DNA of 64,000 nucleotides from Streptomyces sp. 378. GTDB taxonomy: Bacteria > Actinomycetota > Actinomycetes > Streptomycetales > Streptomycetaceae. Within the stretch, counting starts at the first letter, position 1; each line of letters opens with the position of its first letter. The position numbers and the translations under genes are program-made. The notes under the pieces are model-generated. The model saw only the letters and a program-made list of their open reading frames with translations, was not told the DNA's origin and searched no databases. Shown here in pieces: positions 36,468-45,686 of this stretch. The stretch covers positions 62,001 to 126,000 of the forward strand of contig NZ_JASKMS010000008.1 of the NCBI RefSeq assembly GCF_030124145.1, read 5' to 3'.

Positions 36468-38393
36468 TCAGTCGCGCGCGCTCTCCACGGCGTCCGCGGC
36501 ACTGCGGCCGGTGGGGAGTCCGTCCAGCTTGGCGACCAGGCCGGTCACCTGCCGGGCGATGTCCGGCGCGGTCAGACCGATCTCGGCCAGGACCTCGGCG
36601 CGGGAGGCGTGGTCGAGGAAGCGCGGCGGGATGCCGAAGTCCCGCAGCGGCACGTCCACGCCCGCGTCGCGCAGCGCCTGGGCGATCGTCGAACCGACGC
36701 CACCGACCCGGCTGTTGTCCTCGACGGTGACGACCACGCGGTGCTGTTCGGCGAGCGGCGCCATGGCCTCGTCGACGGGTTTGACCCAGCGCGGGTCGAC
36801 GACGGTCGTGGAGATGCCCTGCTTGTCGAGCAGACCGGCGATCTCCAGGCACATCGGCGCGAGGGCACCGACGGAGACCAGCAGCACGTCCGGCCGGTCG
36901 GTGCCGGGCTCCCGCAGGACGTCCATGCCGCCGACGCGCCGCACGGCGGGCACGGCGGGGCCGACGGCGCCCTTGGAGAAGCGGACCACGGTCGGCGCGT
37001 CGTCGACGGCGACGGCCTCGCGCAGTTGGGCGCGCACCTGGTCGGCGTCGCGCGGCGCGGCCAGCCGCAGCCCCGGGACGACCTGAAGGATCGACATGTC
37101 CCACATGCCGTTGTGGGAGGCCCCGTCGGTGCCGGTGACACCGGCCCGGTCGAGCACGAAGGTGACGCCGCACTTGTGCAGGGCCACGTCCATCAGCACC
37201 TGGTCGAAGGCGCGGTTGAGGAACGTGGCGTACACGGCGAACACCGGGTGCACGCCGCCCGTGGCCAGACCGGCCGCGGAGACGGCGCCGTGCTGCTCGG
37301 CGATGCCGACGTCGTAGACGCGCTTGGGGAAGCGCTTGGCGAACTTGTCCAGGCCCACCGGCTGGAGCATGGCCGCCGTGATGGCGACGATGTCCTCGCG
37401 CTCCTCGCCGAGTTTGACCATCTCCTCGCCGAAGACGGACGTCCAGTCGGCTCCGGCGCTGGCGATCGGCAGGCCGGTGTCGGGGTGGATCTTGCCGACG
37501 GCGTGGAAACGGTCCGCCTCGTCCTGGAGGGCGGGCTGGTAGCCGCGGCCCTTCTCGGTGAGGCAGTGCACGATGACCGGCCCGCCGAACCGCTTGGCCT
37601 TGGCGAGCGCCGACTCCAGAGCCTCCAGGTCGTGCCCGTCGATCGGGCCGACGTACTTCAGGCCGAGGTCCTCGAACATGCCCTGCGGGGCGATGAAGTC
37701 CTTCAGCCCCTTCTTGGCGCCGTGCAGGGTGTCGTAGAGCGGCCGTCCGACGACGGGCGTGCGCTCCAGGACCTCCCTGGTGCGGGCCAGGAACCGCTCG
37801 TAGCCGTCGGTGGTGCGCAGGGTCGCCAGGTGGTTGGCGAGGCCGCCGATGGTCGGCGCGTAGGAGCGCTCGTTGTCGTTGACGACGATGACGAGCGGGC
37901 GGTCCTTGGCGTCGGCGATGTTGTTCAGCGCCTCCCAGGCCATGCCGCCGGTCAGCGCCCCGTCACCGATCACGGCCACGACGTGGTCGTCGCGCTCCAG
38001 GATCTGGTTGGCCTTGGCGATGCCATCGGCCCAGCCGAGGACGGTCGAGGCGTGCGAGTTCTCGATGACGTCGTGCTCGGACTCGGCCTGCGAGGGGTAA
38101 CCCGACAGGCCGCCCTTCATCTTCAGCTTCGAGAAGTCCTGACGGCCGGTGAGCAGCTTGTGGACGTAGGACTGGTGGCCGGTGTCCCAGAGCACCTTGT
38201 CCTTGGGCGAGTCGAAGACCCGGTGCAGGGCGATGGTGAGCTCCACCACGCCGAGGTTGGGGCCGAGGTGTCCGCCGGTCTTGGAGACCGCTTCCACAAG
38301 GAAGGTCCGGATCTCCTCCGCCAGCTGGTTCAGCTCCTCCAGGTTGAGCCGGTCCAGATCGCGCGGTCCCCTGATGCGGGTCAGCAGCGGCAC
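36468..38393 (-). CDS. dxs: 1-deoxy-D-xylulose-5-phosphate synthase
   Basis: A 641-residue thiamine-diphosphate enzyme that joins pyruvate and glyceraldehyde 3-phosphate, the first step of the MEP isoprenoid pathway. It shows the DXS N-terminal [16 protein letters not shown] and the ThDP/Mg motif [18 protein letters not shown]. The transketolase-type second domain has [15 protein letters not shown] and [15 protein letters not shown]. The GTG start has AAGGAGG 5 nt upstream. It is a monocistronic unit between two terminators. Confidence 0.96.
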   Translation of the reverse strand: MPLLTRIRGPRDLDRLNLEELNQLAEEIRTFLVEAVSKTGGHLGPNLGVVELTIALHRVFDSPKDKVLWDTGHQSYVHKLLTGRQDFSKLKMKGGLSGYPSQAESEHDVIENSHASTVLGWADGIAKANQILERDDHVVAVIGDGALTGGMAWEALNNIADAKDRPLVIVVNDNERSYAPTIGGLANHLATLRTTDGYERFLARTREVLERTPVVGRPLYDTLHGAKKGLKDFIAPQGMFEDLGLKYVGPIDGHDLEALESALAKAKRFGGPVIVHCLTEKGRGYQPALQDEADRFHAVGKIHPDTGLPIASAGADWTSVFGEEMVKLGEEREDIVAITAAMLQPVGLDKFAKRFPKRVYDVGIAEQHGAVSAAGLATGGVHPVFAVYATFLNRAFDQVLMDVALHKCGVTFVLDRAGVTGTDGASHNGMWDMSILQVVPGLRLAAPRDADQVRAQLREAVAVDDAPTVVRFSKGAVGPAVPAVRRVGGMDVLREPGTDRPDVLLVSVGALAPMCLEIAGLLDKQGISTTVVDPRWVKPVDEAMAPLAEQHRVVVTVEDNSRVGGVGSTIAQALRDAGVDVPLRDFGIPPRFLDHASRAEVLAEIGLTAPDIARQVTGLVAKLDGLPTGRSAADAVESARD

Positions 38394-38528
38394 CCGTGCC
38401 TCCTTGCAGTAGAGCTGTTGCCGGGCTTGTCGAGTCTAATGTTCCGCCGCGGCGGAAGGCGTCCGGGCGGTGCGTCGTACGTCACCCGATGTGCCGTACC
38501 CGGTTACGGCCCGCTCCATGACACGGCT

Positions 38529-38557
38529 GTGCCCGGCACCCCTGGGGTGCCGGGCAC
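38529..38557 (-). terminator. Terminator of the xylFGH operon
   Basis: GTGCCCGGCACCCC and its perfect complement form a 14-bp stem with essentially no loop, 26 bp beyond the xylH stop and before the dxs start. Confidence 0.8.
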
Positions 38558-38582
38558 GGCTTCCGGACGGCCGTCGGCGGCG

Positions 38583-39875
38583 TTACGCGCGACCCGCCGT
38601 CCGCTGGGTCTTGCGGGTGACCGAGTCGATGACCACGGTCGCCAGCAGCACGCCACCGGTGATCATGTACTGGACCGGCGCTCCGGTGCCCTGGAGGGCC
38701 AGGCCGTACTGGATCGAGGTGATCACCATGACACCGAGCAGGGCGTTCCAGATGCGGCCGCGGCCGCCGAAGAGGCTGGTGCCGCCGATGACGGCCGCCG
38801 CGATGACGTTCATCAGCAGGTCACCGGCGCCGGCGCTCTGGTTTGCGGCCGCGATCTTGGAAGCCCAGAAGAGGCCGCCGATCGCGGCGAACAGGCCCGC
38901 GAGGGCGAACACCGAGACACGGACCGCGACGACGTTGATGCCCGCGCGGCGGGACGCCTCGACGCTGCCGCCGAGCGCGAACACCTTGCGGCCGTACGAG
39001 GTGCGGCGCACCAGGAAGTCCATGCCGACCAGGACGACGAGGAACAGCAGCAGGGCCAGGGGCAGGCCCTTGTACTGGTTGAACATGACCGCGGCGGCGT
39101 AGGCGACGACGGCCAGCAGACCGGTGCGCAGCAGAATGTCGCTCAGCGGCCGGGACGGGACCCCGGCGGCCTCCCGGCGGCGGCTGTCGAAGAAGGCGGA
39201 GAGGAAGTAGGCCGCGACGGCGAGCGTGGCCAGGCCGTACGCGGCGGCGACGTCGGAGAAGTAGTACGTGGTCAGCTGCCCGACCACGCCCTCGCTGTCG
39301 AGGTTGATGGTGCCGTTCTGGCCCAGCAGCTGGAGCATGAAGCCGTTCCAGAACAGCAACCCCGCCAGGGTGACCGCGAAGGCCGGTGCCCCGATCCTGG
39401 CGAAGAAGAAGCCGTGCAGGGCGCCGATCGCCGCGCCGCCGACGACGGCGATCACCAGGGCGAGCCATTCGTTCACGCCGTGGGTGATGGAGAGGACGGC
39501 GAAGACGGCACCGGAGACACCGCTGACCGAGCCGACCGACAGGTCGATCTCCCCGAGCAGCAGCACGAAGATGATGCCGACCGACATCATGCCGGTCGCG
39601 ACCATGGCGACGGAGATGTCGTTGAGGTTCTTCGCGGACAGGAAGGCCGAGTTCAGACTCTGGAACGTGACGCAGATGACGACCAGGCCGACGACGACCG
39701 GGATGGAGCCCAGGTCACCGCCGCGGATCTTGCGCTTGAACTCGGTGAGGTAGCCGGCGAAGCCCTGCTCCCGAACGAGCAGCCGGGGGTCGACGGCGGT
39801 GTCGGAGCCGGGGGCGGCCTCGGGGTTCTCCACGACGTGCCCGTCGGTGGGCGTGGAGGTCTTTTCGATGCTCAC
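38583..39875 (-). CDS. xylH: Xylose-type ABC transporter permease
   Basis: A 430-residue membrane protein of the RbsC/XylH class with about ten or more helices. The long cytoplasmic leader is followed by GSIPVVVGLVVICVTFQ, and LLGEIDLSVGSVSGVSGAV and AAAVIGGTSLFGGRGRIWNALLG are family hallmarks. It forms the channel of the CUT2 xylose importer. The GTG start overlaps the xylG stop (GTGA). In S. coelicolor the matching xylFGH operon is controlled by Rok7B7, which is encoded just upstream here. Confidence 0.9.
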   Translation of the reverse strand: MSIEKTSTPTDGHVVENPEAAPGSDTAVDPRLLVREQGFAGYLTEFKRKIRGGDLGSIPVVVGLVVICVTFQSLNSAFLSAKNLNDISVAMVATGMMSVGIIFVLLLGEIDLSVGSVSGVSGAVFAVLSITHGVNEWLALVIAVVGGAAIGALHGFFFARIGAPAFAVTLAGLLFWNGFMLQLLGQNGTINLDSEGVVGQLTTYYFSDVAAAYGLATLAVAAYFLSAFFDSRRREAAGVPSRPLSDILLRTGLLAVVAYAAAVMFNQYKGLPLALLLFLVVLVGMDFLVRRTSYGRKVFALGGSVEASRRAGINVVAVRVSVFALAGLFAAIGGLFWASKIAAANQSAGAGDLLMNVIAAAVIGGTSLFGGRGRIWNALLGVMVITSIQYGLALQGTGAPVQYMITGGVLLATVVIDSVTRKTQRTAGRA

Positions 39876-40654
39876 TTCTGAGCCTCCCCGTTGGTGCGCG
39901 CCGCACGGCGGGTCACGGCGTTGTCCGTGGCACCGGTGATGGCGGAGATGATCTCTTCCTGTGAGGTCGACTTGACCTCGAAGACACCGTTGTTGCGCCC
40001 GAGGCGCAGCACGGCGACCTTGTCCGCGACCGCCTTCACGTCGGCCATGTTGTGGCTGATGAGCACCACGGCGTGGCCGCGCTCACGGAGCCGCTCGACC
40101 AGGTCGAGGACCTGTGCGGTCTGCTCCACGCCGAGCGCCGCGGTCGGCTCGTCGAGGATGACCAGCTTCGGCTCGCCGAGCATGGAGCGGGCGATGGCCA
40201 CGGTCTGGCGCTGACCGCCGGAGAGCGAGGCGATCGGGATGCGGACGCTGGGGATGCGGATCGACAGCGTGTCGAGCAGCTCGCGCGAGCGGCGCTCCAT
40301 CTCGACCTCGTCGAGGACGCCGCGGCGGCGCAGTTCCCGGCCCAGGAACAGGTTGCCGACGACGTCGATGTTGTCGCACAGCGCGAGGTCCTGGTAGACG
40401 GTCGCGATGCCCAGGTTCTGGGCGTCGTGCGGCTTGTTGATCGATACGGCCTTGCCCTCCCACTCGATGACGCCGTCATCGATGGGGTGCACGCCGGCGA
40501 TCGTCTTGACCAGCGTGGACTTTCCGGCGCCGTTGTCGCCGACCAGGGCGACCACTTCACCGGCATGGACCTCAAGCTCTACGTCGGTGAGCGCCTGGAC
40601 GGCACCGAATCGCTTGGAGACCCCGCGCAACGCCAGCACGGGCGTAGCGGACAC
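39872..40654 (-). CDS. xylG: Xylose ABC transporter ATP-binding protein
   Basis: A 260-residue ATPase with Walker A (VGDNGAGKST), signature (SLSGGQRQTVAIARS), Walker B (LVILDEP) and switch His (LISHNM). It has one ABC domain, unlike the double-length XylG/RbsA of E. coli, so a dimer is needed. The GTG start is preferred because AAGGAG lies 9 nt before it; an ATG 9 bp earlier has no spacing. It follows two hairpins that separate it from xylF. Confidence 0.92.
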   Translation of the reverse strand: MSATPVLALRGVSKRFGAVQALTDVELEVHAGEVVALVGDNGAGKSTLVKTIAGVHPIDDGVIEWEGKAVSINKPHDAQNLGIATVYQDLALCDNIDVVGNLFLGRELRRRGVLDEVEMERRSRELLDTLSIRIPSVRIPIASLSGGQRQTVAIARSMLGEPKLVILDEPTAALGVEQTAQVLDLVERLRERGHAVVLISHNMADVKAVADKVAVLRLGRNNGVFEVKSTSQEEIISAITGATDNAVTRRAARTNGEAQK

Positions 40655-40717
40655 GTGAATCATCTCCTTCGCCGCCTGACCCGGCGGAAGGTAGTGCAGA
40701 AGAGTTGGGGGTTCCGT

Positions 40718-40763
40718 CCGGCGCCCCGCCTAGCTTGCGGGGCTGGTGTGTGCGGGGCGCCGG
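40718..40763 (-). terminator. Hairpin 2 in the xylF-xylG gap
   Basis: CCGGCGCCCCGC pairs perfectly with GCGGGGCGCCGG across a 22-nt loop. Together with the adjacent hairpin it probably reduces readthrough from xylF into xylGH. Confidence 0.65.
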
Positions 40764-40776
40764 AGGAGCTGTGCGC

Positions 40777-40812
40777 GGTCGTCCCGCAGGCCTGGTGACC
40801 TGCGGGACGACC
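40777..40812 (-). terminator. Hairpin 1 directly after xylF
   Basis: GGTCGTCCCGCAGG and its exact complement form a 14-bp stem with an 8-nt loop, starting 10 bp after the xylF stop. It is a strong attenuator or 3'-end stabiliser that would keep the binding-protein mRNA more abundant than the xylGH part. Confidence 0.75.
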
Positions 40813-40822
40813 GTCGGACCGT

Positions 40823-41944
40823 TTAGTTGAGGCCGATCTTGTCGCAGGCGGCCTTGTACTTGGCGGTGCAGATCTCGTTGACGGTGTAGACGCCGTCCTT
40901 GATGACGGTGTCCTTGATGTTGTCCTGGGTCAGCGAGACGACCGGGACGAGCACGGAGGGGACGCCCTTGGTGGTGGGGCTGTCGACCTTGTCCTTGGCG
41001 ACGGAGTCGAGCGACTCGCCGTGGGCCAGCGCGACCGCCATCTTGGCGGCGGCCTCGGCCTCGGGGGCGTACGGCTTGTAGACGCTCATGTACTGCTCGC
41101 CGGCGACGATGCGCTGCACACCGGCGAGTTCGGCGTCCTGGCCGGTCACGGGCGGCAGCTTGTCGAAGCCGCCGGCCTTGAGCGCGGTGATGATACCGCC
41201 GGCCATGCCGTCGTTGGCGGAGTAGACGCCGACGATCTTGTCCTTGCCGAGGGCGGAGATGGCGCCCTCCATGTTCTTGTTGGCGTTCTCCGGCTTCCAC
41301 TCCTTGGTGTCGTACTCCTTGCCGATCTTCACCTTGCCGTCGAGGACGGAGTGGGCGCCCTTCTTGAACAGGGCGGCGTTCGGGTCGGTGATCGACCCGT
41401 TCATCATGACGATCTGCCCGTCCTCGGCCTTGTCGCCCAGGGCCTTGAGCAGGGCCTCGCCCTGGGTCTTGCCGACCTGCTCGTTGTCGAACGAGGTGTA
41501 GGCGTCGATCGGGCCCTCGGCCAGGCGGTCGTAGGCGACGACCGGGATGCCGGCGTCCTTGGCCTTCTTCACCGAGTTGGCGATGGCCTTGGCATCCACG
41601 GCGTCCAGGATGAGCACGTCCACCTTGTTGGTGATCATGGTCTCGACCTGCTGGTTCTGGGTCGTGGCGTCCTGCTTGGCGTTGGCGTAGACGACCTCGC
41701 CCTTGTTGTTCGTCAGCTCCTTGATCTGCTTCTCGATCAGGGGCCGGTCGAACTTCTCGTAACGCGCGGTCTGGTTCTCCGGGAGCAGGAGACCGACCTT
41801 GATGTTGTCGCCCTTCTTGGCGGCCGCGTCCGACGAGGAGTCACTGCCACCGTCGGCCTCCTTGGCGCTGCCACAGGCGGCGAGGGAAACGGCCATGGCC
41901 GTGGCGGCAACGGCGAAGACGGTGCGGCGCATACGGGTGTTCAC
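40823..41944 (-). CDS. xylF: Xylose-type ABC transporter binding lipoprotein
   Basis: A 373-residue extracellular lipoprotein. The signal peptide ends in SLAAC, and an Asp/Ser linker leads into a type-I periplasmic-binding fold (IKVGLLLPENQTARYEKFDRPLIEKQI ... VDVLILDAVDAKAIA ... VVAYDRLAEGPIDAYTSFDNEQVG). These sequences are XylF-like. A conserved Cys pair lies in the C-terminal EICTAKYKAACDKIG. GTG start with GGGAGG upstream. It heads the xylFGH operon and resembles the partial lipoprotein at the right edge of this window. Confidence 0.9.
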   Translation of the reverse strand: MNTRMRRTVFAVAATAMAVSLAACGSAKEADGGSDSSSDAAAKKGDNIKVGLLLPENQTARYEKFDRPLIEKQIKELTNNKGEVVYANAKQDATTQNQQVETMITNKVDVLILDAVDAKAIANSVKKAKDAGIPVVAYDRLAEGPIDAYTSFDNEQVGKTQGEALLKALGDKAEDGQIVMMNGSITDPNAALFKKGAHSVLDGKVKIGKEYDTKEWKPENANKNMEGAISALGKDKIVGVYSANDGMAGGIITALKAGGFDKLPPVTGQDAELAGVQRIVAGEQYMSVYKPYAPEAEAAAKMAVALAHGESLDSVAKDKVDSPTTKGVPSVLVPVVSLTQDNIKDTVIKDGVYTVNEICTAKYKAACDKIGLN

Positions 41945-42042
41945 TTCTAGAAACCTCCCTGACGAGGCCGCGACATTGCGACCGAGGTGGCTGGAAGTCA
42001 ACTCGGCCACACGTGCGACGTCAAGAAGTAAATCCTTAACGA

Positions 42043-42060
42043 GATGGCAACGGTGCCATC
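42043..42060. promoter_or_regulatory. Inverted repeat upstream of xylF, next to the rok stop
   Basis: GATGGCA-ACGG-TGCCATC is a perfect 7+4+7 inverted repeat 99 bp upstream of the xylF GTG, just 7 bp beyond the ROK gene's stop. It may be an operator for the ROK regulator at the xylF promoter or a short terminator for the ROK gene. Confidence 0.5.
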
Positions 42061-42066
42061 CGTTCT

Positions 42067-43305
42067 CTAAGTGAAGGCAGGGGTAGCGGCCTTCAAGGGG
42101 CCCGTGGCAGTCCCGTCCAAAAGGGTCGAATCGCCCATCTCGCTGAGAGCGAGAGCGAGCGCTCCGAGCACCTCCGCACGGCCGCCGAGGGCACCGGGGA
42201 GAACGGACAACTGGCGTGCCGCACTGGGGATCGCGTAGCGGCCGACAGACTCCCGGATCGGCCCGAGCACCAGCTCACCGGCCTCGGCGAGATCACCGCC
42301 GAGGACCACCCGGCTCGGGTTCAGCAGGTTGCAGAGATTGGCCACCCCACTGCCGATGTGGCGGCCGACGTCGGCGATCACCCGACGACAGCCCGGGTCT
42401 CCGTCCCGAGCGAGCCGTACGACGCCCTCCATGGTCAGATCGGTGCCGTGACTGGACTGGAGGAGCGGGAGCACGTACCGCGCGGCCGCGAAGGTCTCCA
42501 GGCAGCCGCGGTTGCCGCAACGGCACACCGGGCCGGATTCATCGAGTGTAATATGTCCTATTTCTCCAGCGGTGCCGCCGGGGCCGCGATAAATCCTGCC
42601 GTCGATCACCAGGCCGGCGCCGACACCGCTCGCGACCTTGATGTAGGCCAGGTCGCGGACGCCCCGGCCGCTGCCCCAGACCATTTCGCCGAGGGCGCCG
42701 AGGTTGGCGTCGTTGTCCACGTGCACGGGGACGCCGAGGCGTCCGCGCAGCTCCTCGGCGGGGTTGGTACCGGTCCAGCCGGGGAGGATGGCGGTCGAAC
42801 CGAGGGTGCCGGACTCGACGTCGATGGGGCCCGGGACGCCGAGACCGACTCCGGCGATTTTGGAGCGGTCGACGCCGGTGGCTTCGATCAGGCGGCTGAC
42901 CAGCTGTTCCGCGCGGTCGAAGCCCTGCGTGGACGAGGCGTCCACGTCCAGCGGCTCGGACTCCTCGGCGAGAACCTGGTGGGCGAGGTTGCCGATGGCG
43001 ACGCGCAGGTGCGTGTGTCCGAAGTCGACGCCTATGACGATGCCGGCGTCGCCGCTCAGCGACACACTACGGGCCCTGCGGCCGCCGGCGGAGGTCGGAG
43101 TGACCTCGACGGTGCCGCCGTCCTTCAACTCCCGGACGATGTTGGAGACCGTCGCCGCGGACAGACCTGTCGTCCGCGCGATCTCGGCCTGGGTGAGGGA
43201 GCCCGCCAGGCGCACGGCTCGTACGACCCGCTCCAGGTTGGCTCGGTGCAGCGACGACTGCGACCCCGGAGTCTCCACGACGACCTCCTGCGCACGGGGC
43301 CGCAT
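42067..43305 (-). CDS. rok7B7: ROK-family regulator Rok7B7
   Basis: A 412-residue transcriptional regulator. An N-terminal winged helix (LTQAEIARTTGLSAATVSNIVRELKDGG) is followed by an ROK sugar-kinase fold with GVDFGHTHLR, HVDNDANLGALGE and the zinc motif CRCGNRGCLETF. In S. coelicolor, Rok7B7 controls xylose uptake and affects carbon catabolite repression and antibiotic production. Its place directly upstream of xylFGH and beside ngcEFG matches that locus. The ATG at MRPRAQ is chosen; a TTG 24 bp earlier is the alternative. Confidence 0.85.
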   Translation of the reverse strand: MRPRAQEVVVETPGSQSSLHRANLERVVRAVRLAGSLTQAEIARTTGLSAATVSNIVRELKDGGTVEVTPTSAGGRRARSVSLSGDAGIVIGVDFGHTHLRVAIGNLAHQVLAEESEPLDVDASSTQGFDRAEQLVSRLIEATGVDRSKIAGVGLGVPGPIDVESGTLGSTAILPGWTGTNPAEELRGRLGVPVHVDNDANLGALGEMVWGSGRGVRDLAYIKVASGVGAGLVIDGRIYRGPGGTAGEIGHITLDESGPVCRCGNRGCLETFAAARYVLPLLQSSHGTDLTMEGVVRLARDGDPGCRRVIADVGRHIGSGVANLCNLLNPSRVVLGGDLAEAGELVLGPIRESVGRYAIPSAARQLSVLPGALGGRAEVLGALALALSEMGDSTLLDGTATGPLKAATPAFT

Positions 43306-43329
43306 CGATGAGACCCCGTCTATGTCCAA

Positions 43330-43790
43330 CTAGTGAACTCTAAGCTGAGCCGTTCGGGTCGCCTCCCGTCAAGAGGTTGAACTGATTCCGGGGTGTACGC
43401 GGGTCGTCGCGGAGCGCTATGTGGGGGTACGCGCTTTCTGCTGGGGTGGTGGCTGTGCGGCTGTTCCGGGGTGTTTCGGGGTGGGCCTCTTCGCCGTGTG
43501 CCGGTGGGCGTCTTCGGCGTGGTGCGGTGGTGGGTCCGGGTCGGGGGTGCGCGTCTTCGCCGGGCGCCGGGTGGTGGGTCGGGGCCGCGCCGGGGGGTGT
43601 CCGTCCTCGGAACGGCGCGATGGGGTTGCGTGCCGACCGACTGTTCGTTGACGCGCCAACCGCTGCGGGCGGACACCCCCCGACACGGCCCCTCGCGTAC
43701 GACGGCGCGTGCGGGAGCGTTGTGGTGCGCGCCCGTCTCGCCCAGGCTGCGGGCAAGGCGACAACGCCGGGCACCTCCCGCCGCTCAGGG
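43330..43790. other. Gene-free stretch between rok7B7 and ngcG
   Basis: A 461-bp gap. From about 43,430 to 43,600 the plus strand is strongly G/T-rich (runs of GGGTGG and GGTGGTGGGT), unlike the coding DNA around it. Reading frames on either strand give Pro/Arg/His-rich sequences with no recognisable domain, and none has a good ribosome-binding site. It may be remnant or regulatory DNA. Confidence 0.5.
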
Positions 43791-44714
43791 CTACTTCAGC
43801 GCGCCGGCCGTCAGGCCTTGCACCACCTGCCGCTGGAAGATGATGTACGCGGCGAGGACCGGCAGCATCGCCATCACCAGGCCCGCGAAGAGGCCCGACC
43901 AGTCGCCCTTGTAGCCCTGGCTGACCGCCAGCTGGACCAGGCCCTGGGTGAGGACACGCTTGTCCGGGTCGGTGTTGAGGACCGTGGGGAGCATGTACTG
44001 GTTCCACTGGCCCAGGAAGTTGAAGATGCCGACGCTGATCAGGCCGGGCTTGGCCATGGGGAGCATGATCTGGAAGAAGGTGCGGCTGTGCGACGCGCCG
44101 TCGACGAAGGCCGCTTCGGCGATCGACGTCGGCAGCGTGCGGAAGAACGCTGTCAGGAAGAACACCGTGAACGGCAGCGAGTAGGCGATGTAGACCAGGA
44201 TCAGGCCGTGGATGCTGTTCAGCAGGCCCATGTTGTTCACCACGTAGAACAGCGGGACCAGCGCGAGCATGATCGGGAAGCTCATGCCGCCGATGAACAG
44301 GTAGTAGATGAAGCGGTTGCCCGGGAAGTCGAAGCGGGCCAGGACGTAGGCCGCCATCGAGCCGAGGACCAGCGTGCCGATGAGCGAACCACCCACCACC
44401 AGGACGGTGTTGAGGAAGTAGTCGCTCATGTTGGCCTGGGTCCACGCCCGTGACCAGTTGTCGAAGTGCAGGGAGTCCGGGAGCGACCAGGGGGAGCTGA
44501 AGATGGAACGGTCGTCCTTGAAGGACGTCATGACCGCCCAGAGCAGCGGCATGACCACCATGAACGCCCAGATGACCAGGACGCCGTGGGAGAAGACGTT
44601 GAGGAGCGTGCCCTCCTTCTTCTCCTTCGGGGGTGCGGGGGGCGGGGTGTCCGTCTTGGCGATCGGCGCGCCGGACTCGGCCGGGAGGGGAGCGGAGGTT
44701 TCGGTCGTCTTCAT
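43791..44714 (-). CDS. ngcG: NgcG-type sugar ABC permease
   Basis: A 307-residue CUT1 permease. A Pro/Lys-rich cytoplasmic leader of about 35 residues precedes six helices. The EAA loop is TSIAEAAFVDGASHSRTFFQIMLPMAKPG. It starts 3 nt after the ngcF stop. With ngcE and ngcF it forms the importer that, in streptomycetes, takes up N-acetylglucosamine and N,N'-diacetylchitobiose. The ATPase is not encoded here and is probably the shared MsiK. Confidence 0.85.
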   Translation of the reverse strand: MKTTETSAPLPAESGAPIAKTDTPPPAPPKEKKEGTLLNVFSHGVLVIWAFMVVMPLLWAVMTSFKDDRSIFSSPWSLPDSLHFDNWSRAWTQANMSDYFLNTVLVVGGSLIGTLVLGSMAAYVLARFDFPGNRFIYYLFIGGMSFPIMLALVPLFYVVNNMGLLNSIHGLILVYIAYSLPFTVFFLTAFFRTLPTSIAEAAFVDGASHSRTFFQIMLPMAKPGLISVGIFNFLGQWNQYMLPTVLNTDPDKRVLTQGLVQLAVSQGYKGDWSGLFAGLVMAMLPVLAAYIIFQRQVVQGLTAGALK

Positions 44715-44717
44715 CGG

Positions 44718-45644
44718 TCAGTACTCCAGCCGCTCGCGACGGCCCAGCCGCATCACCACGGCGGCGAAGGCCAGCGTGACGACGAGCAGGGCGACACCGA
44801 TGGTGGTGGCGTAGGCGGCCTGCCCGTCACGGAACGCCTTCTGGTACACGTACAGGACCATGACGGTGGTCGAGTAGTCGGGACCGCCCGGTCCGGTCGT
44901 CATGATCTGCACGACCGCGAACGACTCGGCGCCCAGGGCGAGGATGCCCATGTAGACCCAGCCGGACTGCACCGTGTCCCAGAGGAGGGGCAGGGTGACC
45001 CGGAAGAACGTGGTGACGCGGTTCGCGCCGTCCAGGAGCGCCGCCTCGTACATCTCCGCCGGGATGGAGGCCATGCCTGCGGAGAAGAGGACCACGAAGA
45101 AGCCGACCGTGGACCAGACGAGAACCGCCATGACGGCCCACAGCGCCAGGTCGGGGTCGCCGAGCCACAGGGGCTGGATGTCGTCGAGGCCGATCCCGCG
45201 CAGGAGCGAGTTGATCGCGCCGCTGTCCGGGTTGTACGCGAACGCGAACAGCAGCGCGACGATGGCGATCGAGAGGACCTGCGGGAAGAAGTAGACGATC
45301 TTGTAGAACGAGGAGCCTCGGACGCCGGTGATCACCGGGCCGTTCCTTCTCTTTCTGCCGCCCACGTTGATCATGAAGGCGAAGAACAACGCGAGACCGA
45401 TCGTCACCACCGGCAGCAGGAGGGCGAACAGCAGGCTGTGCTGCAACGACTTCCAGAAGATGTCGTCATCGAGCATGCGGCTGTAGTTGTCGAAACCGAC
45501 CATCTTGAATTCGGGGCTCAGGCCGGTCCAGTCCGTGAACGAGTAATAGATGGACTGGATGAACGGCCAGACCACGAAGAGCGCGTACAGGCCGAGGGGC
45601 AACGCGAGGAAGCCCACGATGAACCGGTACTTGCCGTGCTGCAT
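44718..45644 (-). CDS. ngcF: NgcF-type sugar ABC permease
   Basis: A 308-residue CUT1 permease with six or seven helices starting at KYRFIVGFLALPLGLYALFVVW, the YSFTDWTGLSPEF loop and an EAA motif in EMYEAALLDGANRVTTFFRVTLPLLWD. The ATG with GGAG 5 nt upstream is preferred over a GTG 6 bp earlier. It lies between the binding protein and the second permease in the ngcEFG-like operon. Confidence 0.85.
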   Translation of the reverse strand: MQHGKYRFIVGFLALPLGLYALFVVWPFIQSIYYSFTDWTGLSPEFKMVGFDNYSRMLDDDIFWKSLQHSLLFALLLPVVTIGLALFFAFMINVGGRKRRNGPVITGVRGSSFYKIVYFFPQVLSIAIVALLFAFAYNPDSGAINSLLRGIGLDDIQPLWLGDPDLALWAVMAVLVWSTVGFFVVLFSAGMASIPAEMYEAALLDGANRVTTFFRVTLPLLWDTVQSGWVYMGILALGAESFAVVQIMTTGPGGPDYSTTVMVLYVYQKAFRDGQAAYATTIGVALLVVTLAFAAVVMRLGRRERLEY

Positions 45645-45686
45645 CGCCACTCCGGTGCCGTTGCGGGAATTGGGTTTCCGGTGCCG

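Noticed and set aside
36114..39881. A 1,255-codon open frame on the plus strand
   Set aside because: It lies opposite dxs and xylH, has the Asp/Gly/Val-Arg composition of high-GC antisense frames and shows no domain. The minus-strand genes have clear family motifs.
43340..43774. Pro/Arg/His-rich minus-strand frame in the gap upstream of ngcG
   Set aside because: No ribosome-binding site, no domain, and composition typical of non-coding high-GC DNA. A real small gene cannot be excluded, but it is not supported.
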